Shown here in pieces: positions 1-7,176 of a stretch of 49,612 bases of DNA. Made by a program: the position numbers and the translations under genes. Location: assembly GCF_002377905.1 (NCBI RefSeq), contig NZ_DFQS01000041.1, forward strand, positions 1 through 49,612, given 5' to 3'. This stretch comes from Psychrobacter sp. UBA3483 (lineage in GTDB: Bacteria > Pseudomonadota > Gammaproteobacteria > Pseudomonadales > Moraxellaceae). The first letter of the stretch is position 1; every line of letters begins with the position of its first letter. Below the pieces are notes generated by a model. It had not been told where the DNA came from. It did no database searches and worked only from the letters and a program-made list of their open reading frames with translations.

Positions 1-43
1 TATTTCAAGTTGAGAGTGGGGTTTAATAATATAAGAGGATATT

Positions 44-415
44 ATGAAAAAATATACGTTATTAAAAACCACCACTGCAAGCAGTATGATTGCCGCGTTA
101 CTGTCCATAACGACTGGCTGTGTCACTGCGCCTGGCTACAATGCGTATGGCGACCTTTATGAAGACATTTATAAAGACACTAAAATCTATAAAAAACACA
201 AGAAAACCATCAAATCTCTTGATAAAGAGCTTTATCAGCCCGCTATCGAGCAACGCGCGGCCAATCAGGTCAGCAATATGGGTTATCGGGTCAAAGACGT
301 CAAATATAAAAAAGGCGATAATAAAATAAAAGTGAAGGCGCGCCGCGGCAGTAAAGACTATAAAATCGAGCTTGATTATCCAAGCTACAACGTCATTAAA
401 ATCAAAGAAGACTGA
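44..415 (+). CDS. small PepSY-like lipoprotein, unknown function
   Basis: This 123-residue protein has a type II signal peptide with the lipobox ITTGC, so Cys26 is the likely lipidated residue. The mature part starts with a Tyr/Asp/Lys-rich stretch. Its last 50 residues (from about AANQVSNMGY to the end) alternate hydrophobic and charged residues and end in a Tyr-Asn-Val-Ile-Lys-Ile-Lys pattern, like the small alpha-beta PepSY-like domains of periplasmic proteins. An AGAGGA ribosome site lies 5 bases before the ATG. The gene converges on the NIF3-like gene, with only 26 bases between the stops and no clear terminator. The lipoprotein call is firm from the lipobox; the PepSY resemblance is inference from pattern only. 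Envelope location (inner or outer membrane) cannot be decided with certainty; Val follows the Cys, so no Asp+2 retention signal is present. Confidence 0.75.
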   Translation: MKKYTLLKTTTASSMIAALLSITTGCVTAPGYNAYGDLYEDIYKDTKIYKKHKKTIKSLDKELYQPAIEQRAANQVSNMGYRVKDVKYKKGDNKIKVKARRGSKDYKIELDYPSYNVIKIKED

Positions 416-441
416 TCATTTCTGATAACAAATTTAAGATA

Positions 442-753
442 TTAAAAGTCCAATACTTCAATCACATCATAGGCAGGCGTTTCATAAGGATGTGCCTGCT
501 TTAGTGCTTCAATCACCGGTTTAATATGCGCGTCAGCCACCACCATCTCTACCCGCCACTCTATAACGGTTTCGATTGTATCCTGCGTGCCGATATGCGG
601 CTGACTGCCTGATAGTGGCATGAACTGCCCCGCCCCTTTTACTTGCCAACAGCATTGCTCATAATCACCAATCTTGCCAGCACCCGCCGCAAATAAGGCG
701 ACTTTTACTGGCTCTAGCGCCTTCTCCGGAATAAAAACTGTCAGTTTATACAT
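442..753 (-). CDS. stand-alone NIF3/YqfO-insert-like protein
   Basis: This 103-residue protein matches the small PII/CutA-like domain that is inserted in the longer NIF3 (YqfO) proteins and is also found alone in many proteobacteria. Visible signatures are the N-terminal KLTVFIPEKALEPV strand-helix, the GAGKIGDYEQCCW segment, GAGQFMPLSGSQPHIG, and the C-terminal HPYETPAYDV. No enzymatic function is established for this form; in structures the fold makes trimers. A strong AAGGGGG site precedes the ATG. It lies 51 bases downstream of the glycosylase gene on the same strand and is probably co-transcribed with it. The family call is confident, the function unknown. It lacks the metal-binding halves of full-length NIF3. 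Confidence 0.85.
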   Translation of the reverse strand: MYKLTVFIPEKALEPVKVALFAAGAGKIGDYEQCCWQVKGAGQFMPLSGSQPHIGTQDTIETVIEWRVEMVVADAHIKPVIEALKQAHPYETPAYDVIEVLDF

Positions 754-804
754 CGCTTACCCCCTTTAATACTATTGAAAAAATGACTATGAGCGATAGA
801 TTGG

Positions 805-1452
805 CTATTTTTTGGACAGCGAAGCATGGTCGGTCCAGACATAGCGCAGTAACCAGTCTTTGGCCACGCCCGCATAATCAATACCAATACGCGGACGCAG
901 AGATACTGGCGGCTGACAACCATCGTCCTCAACCCAAAGCCCTGACGCGGGCGTGATAGGCGCACCATATAAGTCGCGGTCGATTTGCAGCCGTTTGGTC
1001 AGCTTGCCAGGGCCTGCAAATTGCTTGGAATGGGTAAGCTGCTTATCAGCGCTCAGTAATTGCTCATCAATTAAGCGCGCGCTATCGTCTGTTAAGAATC
1101 CTGCCCGTATCAATACCGCTTCTGGCGACTCTGCCGGCCCACTGACCAAATTGAGCATATGATGGATACCATAGGTCAGATAGACATAAAATACCCCACC
1201 CTCGCTATACATAATCTCAGTACGCGGCGTGCGCGTGCCAGCATGCGCATGACAAGCAGCATCACCTTCACCAATGTAGGCTTCGGTTTCTGAGATGCGC
1301 ATCCGTAGGGTTTTTTGCTTACCATCGCTATCGATTAGCTGACGGCATAAAACCTTGCCAATTAAATCTGCCGCTACCACGCAAGTCGGGCGAGCAAACC
1401 AGCTAGATTCCAAAACGGAGGATTGGGTATTGGGTAATTTGGACAATGACAT
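805..1452 (-). CDS. mpg: DNA-3-methyladenine glycosylase (AAG/MPG family)
   Basis: The protein removes alkylated purines such as 3-methyladenine and hypoxanthine from DNA, starting base excision repair. From the chosen ATG it has 215 residues, the usual size of bacterial AAG-type enzymes. Family signatures are present: the RISETEAYIGEGDAACHA block around residues 53-69, with the glutamate that activates water, then YVYLTYGIHHMLNLV (about 89-103), the EAVLIRAG block, and GPGKLTKRL near residue 165. The reading frame is open 9 bases further upstream through TTG, but the ATG at 1452 has AAAGG about 10 bases ahead and is the better start. The enzyme is unrelated to the helix-hairpin-helix Tag/AlkA glycosylases. 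Confidence 0.93.
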   Translation of the reverse strand: MSLSKLPNTQSSVLESSWFARPTCVVAADLIGKVLCRQLIDSDGKQKTLRMRISETEAYIGEGDAACHAHAGTRTPRTEIMYSEGGVFYVYLTYGIHHMLNLVSGPAESPEAVLIRAGFLTDDSARLIDEQLLSADKQLTHSKQFAGPGKLTKRLQIDRDLYGAPITPASGLWVEDDGCQPPVSLRPRIGIDYAGVAKDWLLRYVWTDHASLSKK

Positions 1453-1697
1453 CAAAGGCAACCTTTTTTATAGCAGCTTTTATAACCGGATTTATAACGG
1501 CATTTATATTGACGATATAAATTTAGCATAAAAAACCACTCAAAGCGGCTAAGCGTTAGACCTTATTACCTATTGCAACTATTGCTATACAGACAGTTAA
1601 CTCATTCTAATAGTAAGCTTAGAACTCGCTAATCAATTGTAAAGTTAAAAAATTAAAAACATCCAACACTAAAAAATACAATCAAAAGGATATAACA

Positions 1698-2303
1698 ATG
1701 AGTAACTCTAATGCGGATAACAACAAGCAACACAATAATAATGCCAATGATAAGAACAACCAGAAGGACAACGATAAAAACGCAGCGATGAAAGATAATA
1801 GCGACAATAATGCTTCTCAAAACAACGTAAATCACGATTCAAAGGACAACGCCTCAAAAGATAACGCCTCAAAAGATAGTCAGTCTAAGACAGACGATAA
1901 CAGCAAAAACGACAAGCAAAATAATCAGTCATCAAATAAAGACAGCAAAGACGACAAATCATCTAACCAAGACCATGCTAATGACAAAAAAGATGACAAA
2001 ACGTCGGACAAAAATAATAGTAAAGATAGCCAGACTGATAAATCGTCTGATAAAGACAACTCTGATACCCAAAAAGACAATCAATCAGACGCCAAAAATG
2101 ACAGTAAAAATGATGAGGATTCTGACAAGAAAGACAAAGACAGTAAAGAGGGTGATTCTAAATCTAAAGACGACAAAGAATCCTCTTTAAAGGACACTGC
2201 TACCACTAAAGCTAAAGAAGTGGTCGGCACATTGGCGGACAAAGCAGCCGATGCGATGGAGATGGCTGCGAAGAAAATCAAAGAAGCGCGTAAAGATAAA
2301 TAA
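1698..2303 (+). CDS. low-complexity polyampholyte protein (Asn/Asp/Lys/Ser-rich), disordered
   Basis: The 201 residues are almost entirely N, D, K, S, Q and E. There is no Cys, Pro, Phe, Tyr or Trp, and no Leu before residue 160. Short units such as KDNAS, DDKSS and SKND recur without a fixed period. The last ~35 residues change character to Ala/Lys/Glu/Val and would form an amphipathic helix (AKEVVGTLADKAADAMEMAA), resembling LEA- or CsbD-like stress proteins. No signal peptide is seen, so it is probably cytoplasmic. An AAAAGGA site lies 9 bases before the ATG and a strong terminator follows, so it is a separate transcription unit. I do not recognise a named family. A role as a hydrophilin in freezing, drying or salt stress is inference from composition. 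The other frames here are shadows of the biased codons. Confidence 0.75.
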   Translation: MSNSNADNNKQHNNNANDKNNQKDNDKNAAMKDNSDNNASQNNVNHDSKDNASKDNASKDSQSKTDDNSKNDKQNNQSSNKDSKDDKSSNQDHANDKKDDKTSDKNNSKDSQTDKSSDKDNSDTQKDNQSDAKNDSKNDEDSDKKDKDSKEGDSKSKDDKESSLKDTATTKAKEVVGTLADKAADAMEMAAKKIKEARKDK

Positions 2304-2345
2304 CATAGCGATCTAATATGACTGTTTTTAAAATGCCTATCCCCA

Positions 2346-2380
2346 TAAAAAAACTGAGCGCAAGGCTCAGTTTTTTATTT
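2346..2380 (+). terminator. intrinsic terminator between the convergent 1698 gene and purC
   Basis: The stem AAAACTGAGC / GCTCAGTTTT around a GCAA-type loop is followed by a T run on the plus strand and flanked by A residues on the other side, so it can work in both directions. It lies between the convergent 1698 gene and purC. Confidence 0.85.
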
Positions 2381-2398
2381 TTTAAATATTTTAAATTT

Positions 2399-3112
2399 CT
2401 AGTTTAACGGCACGCCGATACGTTTTGCTACTTCTTCATAGCCTTCAATCACATCACCCAATGATTGACGGAAACGGTCTTTATCGAGCTTTTTCTTGGT
2501 CGCTTTATCCCAGATACGGCAGCCATCAGGCGAGAACTCATCGCCTAGAACGATACGATCGTGGAATACGCCGAACTCAAGTTTAAAATCTACTAGTATT
2601 AAATCGCCAGCATCAAACAGTTGTTTTAGCACTTCATTAACTTGGTGACTTAACTCTTTCATTTTCGCCAATTGAGTCTCGGTTGCCCAATCAAGCGAGA
2701 TAGAGATTGACTCATTGACCATCGGATCACCAAGCGCATCGTCTTTATAAAACAGCTCATAGGTAGGCGGTGTCAAAGCTTGACCTTCTTCTAAACCTAA
2801 GCGACGTACCAAACTGCCCGCGGCAAAATTACGCACGACGCATTCAACCGGAATCATGTCTAAACGCTTGACCAACACTTCATCGTCTGACAACTGCTTT
2901 TCAAAATGGGTTTCGATACCAGCGTCAGCCAGTTTTTGCATAATAAAGGCGTTAAAGCGGTTATTCACCACGCCTTTACGAGCGAGCTGTTCGATACGCT
3001 TGCCATCAAGCGCTGAGGTATCGTCGCGGAAGTGTAAAATCAGCAGATCATGATCTTCTGTTTCATAAACAGACTTGGCTTTGCCTTTATAGAGCAGTTG
3101 TTGCTTTTGCAT
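2399..3112 (-). CDS. purC: SAICAR synthetase (phosphoribosylaminoimidazole-succinocarboxamide synthase)
   Basis: PurC joins aspartate to CAIR with ATP to make SAICAR in purine synthesis. The 237 residues equal the usual length. Signatures are the N-terminal LLYKGKAKSVYET, the nucleotide-binding part, VECVVRNFAAGSLVRRLG (about 93-110), the ILVDFKLEFG strand and the SPDGCRIWDKAT block (about 193-204). An AGGA site lies upstream of the ATG. It is the last gene of the minus-strand run dapA, short lipoprotein, purC, the same order as dapA-bamC-purC in enterobacteria. The gap to the lipoprotein gene is 135 bases, enough for its own promoter, although I see no convincing -35/-10 pair. Confidence 0.97.
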   Translation of the reverse strand: MQKQQLLYKGKAKSVYETEDHDLLILHFRDDTSALDGKRIEQLARKGVVNNRFNAFIMQKLADAGIETHFEKQLSDDEVLVKRLDMIPVECVVRNFAAGSLVRRLGLEEGQALTPPTYELFYKDDALGDPMVNESISISLDWATETQLAKMKELSHQVNEVLKQLFDAGDLILVDFKLEFGVFHDRIVLGDEFSPDGCRIWDKATKKKLDKDRFRQSLGDVIEGYEEVAKRIGVPLN

Positions 3113-3247
3113 GAGGGAGTTCCTGTTCGTTCAAGCTTATGTGGTAAAAACGCGCAGTGACCGCTAAGCCATTTATATTAAGGTATAAAACAAACCTGCT
3201 TAACCATAATAAAAGACCAGCGGTATAGATAGGGATAAAAAAGGGGT

Positions 3248-3568
3248 TTATTCTGATGCTTGGGTCACGGCAACTGTACGCTGAGGTTTTGGCAGCTGAT
3301 ATTGTTTACCCGACTCGTTCTCTAGCTTTAAGGTATTGGCACCTGCATTTGGGGTTGGATATAACGGCACAAATGGCGCTGTTTCTTGCGCCGCTGGCAA
3401 CTCTAATGGCGCCAGTTTTTTGCTTTGCTGATACTCAAGACTACCATTATCACGCTTACCAAACAGACCTTTAGTCGCTTGGCAACCGCTCAACACTAAC
3501 GTACTACCCAAAACCACGGTCACTAGCATCGGGAATATTTTTGCAGGGTTTGATGATACTGTCATCAT
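3248..3568 (-). CDS. short lipoprotein in the bamC position (BamC N-terminal-like)
   Basis: The frame is open to 3640, but the ATG at 3568 (or the adjacent ATG at 3565) has an AGAGAG site just upstream, and gives a 106-residue lipoprotein with signal peptide and lipobox LVLSGC (Cys29). The mature protein is only ~78 residues, without predicted folded domain: a Tyr-Gln-Gln stretch, LAPLELPA, a VPLYPTPN segment, a TLKLENESG segment, and QLPKPQRTVAV. This resembles the unstructured N-terminal 'lasso' of BamC, which lies along BamD, and the gene sits exactly where bamC sits in enterobacteria, between dapA and purC. The two folded helix-grip domains of BamC are absent (E. coli BamC is about 344 residues). 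The lipoprotein call is firm; the BamC relationship is inference from position and pattern. Confidence 0.75.
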   Translation of the reverse strand: MMTVSSNPAKIFPMLVTVVLGSTLVLSGCQATKGLFGKRDNGSLEYQQSKKLAPLELPAAQETAPFVPLYPTPNAGANTLKLENESGKQYQLPKPQRTVAVTQASE

Positions 3569-3708
3569 ATTATCTCTCTGAGTTAGCAATGATTGCTGAT
3601 TTAGCACTGAGTTAAGCAAAACATTTATTTTTGATAGCAAATAAACAGCGCTTCTCTATTAAATAAGCATGAAGCGATTAAAAAGTACGCCGCTATATTT
3701 ATATATTA

Positions 3709-4614
3709 CTATAATAAGTTTGCACGGATTAAAGCTTCATCAATGGTCGCATGGTGCTTTTCAGCCAACCATACCAACGGCAAACGAATACCGGTGTCTA
3801 TCATGCCCATTTTATGCAGCGCATACTTGACGGGAATAGGACTTGATTCGATAAATAAGTCACGGTGTAAGTGCTTGACCACGTCATGAACTTTATGAGC
3901 GGCATCGAAATCTCCACGCAGGCCGGCGCTAAAAGTCTCACTCATGGCTTTTGGCGCAACGTTAGCCGTCACCGAAATATTGCCTTTACCGCCAAACTGC
4001 ATCAGCTCAAGAGCAGTGCTATCGTCACCAGATAGCACCACCATTCTGTCGCCAACGGCTCTAATCAGTTGCTCACCGCGGACAGCCGAACCTGTGGCGT
4101 CTTTAATAGCAACGATATTTTCAATATCAGCGAGGCGTTCAACGGTTTCTTGGGCGATATCTACAACGGTACGTCCCGGTACGTTATAAAGCATTTGCGG
4201 GATTTTTACCGCTTCAGCGATGGCCTTATAATGCTGAAACAAACCTTCTTGTGGCGGTTTATTATAATAAGGGGCGACCAATAACGCACAATCAGCACCT
4301 GCTTCGGCGGCATCTTGGGTTAGCTTAATGGCTTCCATCGTATTGTTGGCACCAGTGCCTGCAATCACAGGCACGCGACCTTTGACATGCTGCACAAAGT
4401 AGCGAATCACATCGCTGTGCTCTTGCATTGACAAAGTGGCGGATTCACCAGTAGTACCGACAGCGACTAAGCAATGCGTACCTTGCTCAATTTGCCAATC
4501 TATGAGGTCTGCCAGACGTTTATAATCGACCGTGCCGTCAGGATGCATGGGCGTTACCAAGGCTACCATTGAGCCTTGTAGTCGGGTTTTAATATCGTCG
4601 TATGCTGTGCTCAT
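3709..4614 (-). CDS. dapA: 4-hydroxy-tetrahydrodipicolinate synthase
   Basis: DapA condenses pyruvate with aspartate semialdehyde, the first committed step to diaminopimelate and lysine. It is a 301-residue TIM-barrel protein. Catalytic features are visible: Lys171 in VAIKDATG forms the Schiff base with pyruvate, Tyr143 and Arg148 lie in LYNVPGRT, and GTTGE at 53-57 carries the triad threonines. The protein begins about 10 residues earlier than E. coli DapA; the ATG at 4614 is preceded by a weak AGGCA site, and no better start is evident. It heads the minus-strand run to the BamC-like lipoprotein and purC, but the 140-base gap downstream means separate transcripts are possible. No lysine riboswitch is seen upstream. 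Confidence 0.97.
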   Translation of the reverse strand: MSTAYDDIKTRLQGSMVALVTPMHPDGTVDYKRLADLIDWQIEQGTHCLVAVGTTGESATLSMQEHSDVIRYFVQHVKGRVPVIAGTGANNTMEAIKLTQDAAEAGADCALLVAPYYNKPPQEGLFQHYKAIAEAVKIPQMLYNVPGRTVVDIAQETVERLADIENIVAIKDATGSAVRGEQLIRAVGDRMVVLSGDDSTALELMQFGGKGNISVTANVAPKAMSETFSAGLRGDFDAAHKVHDVVKHLHRDLFIESSPIPVKYALHKMGMIDTGIRLPLVWLAEKHHATIDEALIRANLL

Positions 4615-5103
4615 AACCGTGCCTGTATATCCTAGCTTTTATTAAAGCTATCACATGATAAGTCGTTTGCAAGTGTCCCTCTTAGCTCTATGGAGCTTAA
4701 CGTTTGGTAAAATAACGTCAGGGCAAGACCTTGCGTGATGTTCATACTGTGTATTTATGATGCTAACGTGATTAATGCTATTTAGCCGCAGCCACTCGAT
4801 TGACCAAGAGCCATAAAAACGCCTGCTAGTGTAGCATATTTTGCCTTCATCGCTATCAAACAATTCATGCTTAACACTTCTATAAAGGGAAAAATCGGCA
4901 ATCTATCATAATGTTCAGCGTGACTTTATTTGACCTAAAAAATGTACGAGAAAGCTAAACAGTTAGTGTAGCGTAAGTGGTTAGCAGCGATAAAACCTTT
5001 TTAGATATTTTAACGAATCGTCAACATAGCAATGGTCGGACGATATGCATTGCTGTACATAAAGAAAGCCGATTCATAGCGCTGCTAATCACGCTATCCT
5101 TTG
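4615..5103. other. spacer between dapA and the serine protease gene
   Basis: This 489-base AT-rich spacer contains the dapA promoter region (minus strand) and the 3' end region of the protease gene. The only open frame (about 70 codons, minus strand, 4651-4863) has no ribosome site, no recognisable domain and poor codon use, so I do not annotate it. A short inverted repeat (TAGCTC/GAGCTTA near 4685-4700) is the only structure noted. No RNA gene was recognised. Confidence 0.6.
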
Positions 5104-6582
5104 CTATTCAATGCGTAAACCAATGATACCTGGGATGCCCTGACGCACTATCTCAATCGTCACCACCCCTTTTTCAGGTAATGATGCCACGGCGCTAGAA
5201 AAATCATTGACCGTTTTAATCGGTTTTTGGTGCAAATTGGTGATGACGTCGCCTGCTAGTATGCCCGATCGCGCTGCGAGTCCCGTCGGCTCAATGGCGG
5301 TCACTAAGACGCCGGTCTTATTATCAGCAGCTAGCTCTATTTGCTCCTCCGGCCTTAAATTGCGCAGCGCCAGTCCCAAGCTGATGCCGTTGGCCTGCTG
5401 TGCGCCTGTTTGCGACTGCATATCATTGGAGGCATTACTAAGCTTGCCGGTTACGATAGCTTGTTTACCGTCGCGCTGAATTTGAACGCGAAAGATATCG
5501 TTAGGCCGCGCTCGATTAATCAGATTTAATAAGTCGGAGGCTTCCATAATTTGGACGTCATTGTATTTTAAAATAATATCGCCTGGCTTTAGCCCAGCTT
5601 TTTGCGCAGGCGAGTCTGGTGAGACGCGTGTTAATAGCGCCCCTTGCGGACGCGCTAAGTTATAAGCTTCGGCTAAATTACGGTCGATATCCTGCGGAAA
5701 AATACCCAGATAGGCACGCGCAACCTCACCGTTATTTTTTAGCTGCTCATAAATATCCATCGCCGCATCAATCGGAATAGAGAATGACAGACCCATATAG
5801 CCGCCCGTACCACTAAAAATACGCGAGTTTATACCAATCACTTCACCGCGCTGATTAAATAGTGGGCCGCCAGAGTTGCCAGGGTTTAATGCCACGTCAG
5901 TTTGTATAAAGGGCACACTGGTCTCACGGGAAAAATTACGCGATTTGGCGCTGACAATGCCCGCCGAAGCCGAATAATCAAAACCAAAGGGCGAGCCAAT
6001 CGCTAATACCGGCTCCCCTACTTTTAACGCATTAGAATCACCGATTGGCAGGGCTGGGAATTGACGCCCCGTCACCTTGAGCACCGCCACATCTGAGCGC
6101 TCATCACTGCCAACCAATTTGGCATCAAGCTCGGTTCTGTCATTAAGGGTGACAGTAATTTTGTCCGCACCTGCCACCACATGATGATTGGTCAGCATAT
6201 AACCATCGTGGGTGACGAAAAATGCGGTGCCATAGGCATGTTCAATCGCAGGCGTCGCTGCTTGGTCGGGAATATGTAAGCGATCACCAAAGAACTTCCG
6301 CAATAGCTCAGCAGTTTGGGCTTTAGCAAGCTCCGCCTCACTGACGGTTTTGGTGACGTTTACCCGCGCGACCGCTGGCGTGACTTGCTGTACCAAACCT
6401 GAAAAATCTGCGGTGGTAACGGCCGCTTGGGCAGTTGGCACGGTCGCGATGTTGATACCCGCCGCCATGGTGGTGGCAACCGCTATGGCCAAAGTGCTCT
6501 GCTGTAACCAACGGCTCAAATTGACTGTAATCGACGTTTTAGAAATATTGCTAAACGTATTGATAGGTATATTTTTAGGCAT
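5104..6582 (-). CDS. mucD: periplasmic Do-type serine endoprotease (DegP/MucD-like)
   Basis: This is an S1C trypsin-like protease-chaperone that degrades misfolded periplasmic proteins. The frame is open to 6663, but the ATG at 6582 has a perfect GGAGGG site 5 bases upstream; it gives 492 residues with a long signal peptide ending at PTAQAA (about residue 54). The catalytic triad is His134 (TNHHVV), Asp164 (RSDVAVL) and Ser237 (GNSGGP). Two PDZ domains follow: PDZ1 about 285-375, with the AYLGIFPQDI start and GLKPGDIILKYN, and PDZ2 about 400-490, with SGILAGDVITNLH. Two PDZ domains fit DegP/DegQ/MucD rather than DegS. Which orthologue name applies is less certain than the class. No regulatory partner (algU, mucAB) lies beside it. 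Confidence 0.93.
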   Translation of the reverse strand: MPKNIPINTFSNISKTSITVNLSRWLQQSTLAIAVATTMAAGINIATVPTAQAAVTTADFSGLVQQVTPAVARVNVTKTVSEAELAKAQTAELLRKFFGDRLHIPDQAATPAIEHAYGTAFFVTHDGYMLTNHHVVAGADKITVTLNDRTELDAKLVGSDERSDVAVLKVTGRQFPALPIGDSNALKVGEPVLAIGSPFGFDYSASAGIVSAKSRNFSRETSVPFIQTDVALNPGNSGGPLFNQRGEVIGINSRIFSGTGGYMGLSFSIPIDAAMDIYEQLKNNGEVARAYLGIFPQDIDRNLAEAYNLARPQGALLTRVSPDSPAQKAGLKPGDIILKYNDVQIMEASDLLNLINRARPNDIFRVQIQRDGKQAIVTGKLSNASNDMQSQTGAQQANGISLGLALRNLRPEEQIELAADNKTGVLVTAIEPTGLAARSGILAGDVITNLHQKPIKTVNDFSSAVASLPEKGVVTIEIVRQGIPGIIGLRIE

Positions 6583-7176
6583 GTTACCCTCCATATAATG
6601 GGTCTTTATAATTGTTATAAACGGTTTAAATAGGACCGTCATAAATAATAATTTTGGCGTCATTCATTATATATTATGTTGATAATCGCTCAGTTTGCTC
6701 ATTCGCTAACCTCTAAAGCCAACATTTAAAAAACGGCTCTTTAGATTGTTGGCTTAGAGATTTTACCGCTTGCTTTTGTTATCTGCGTTCATCATAAACT
6801 TTGGAAAATGCAAACTTGCAAAGAAGAATGCTTGTTAGTTTACCGTCCATTTTCGACTTATGGTATAAAACTTTATCTTTTCTATCATAAAGATAGTCTT
6901 ATTGCTAACATGCTAGACATACTACCTTTAATAAGTTTTCTAAGCCGATAATCAAGTGGCGTAAAGATTGCCCTAAAATACATAAAATAAAACCATGTTA
7001 TGATAACAAGCCAAATAATTTATATGACAAACAAAAGTTAATTTTTGTAGATCGTTATTTTAACAAATTGGCAATCATCAGCTTATTTTTCATCTTTTGC
7101 TGCGGCTCACGCTAGCAGCCTCTGTAGTGCGCCTAACTAGATATAAAATATAACAAGATTTTAAAAGGATTAATTT
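6583..7176. other. divergent promoter region of the protease and antiporter genes
   Basis: This ~590-base AT-rich region separates two divergent genes and must contain both promoters. I could not place a confident -35/-10 pair. It holds one long imperfect inverted repeat (listed separately at 6711-6759). No open frame with a ribosome site was found. The last bases before the antiporter ATG contain an AAAAGGATTAA site. Confidence 0.6.
6711..6759. repeat. imperfect inverted repeat in the protease-antiporter spacer
   Basis: CTCTAAAGCCAACA (6711-6724) is the reverse complement of TGTTGGCTTAGAG (6747-6759) apart from one bulged base, with a ~22-base loop that contains its own CTCTTTAGA echo of the arm. 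On RNA it would form a 13-pair hairpin. There is no T run directly after it, so it is not a standard terminator. It may be an operator, a leader structure or a degenerate mobile remnant. Confidence 0.5.

Noticed and set aside
1653..2281. Other frames in the low-complexity gene (both strands)
   Set aside because: They arise from the repetitive GAT/AAA/AAC codons of the plus-strand gene and have no ribosome sites.
4651..4863. 70-codon minus-strand frame upstream of dapA
   Set aside because: No ribosome site, no domain, unusual codon use; it lies where the dapA promoter should be.
4615..4900. Lysine riboswitch ahead of dapA
   Set aside because: The region lacks the long conserved junction helices of the class and shows only one short hairpin.
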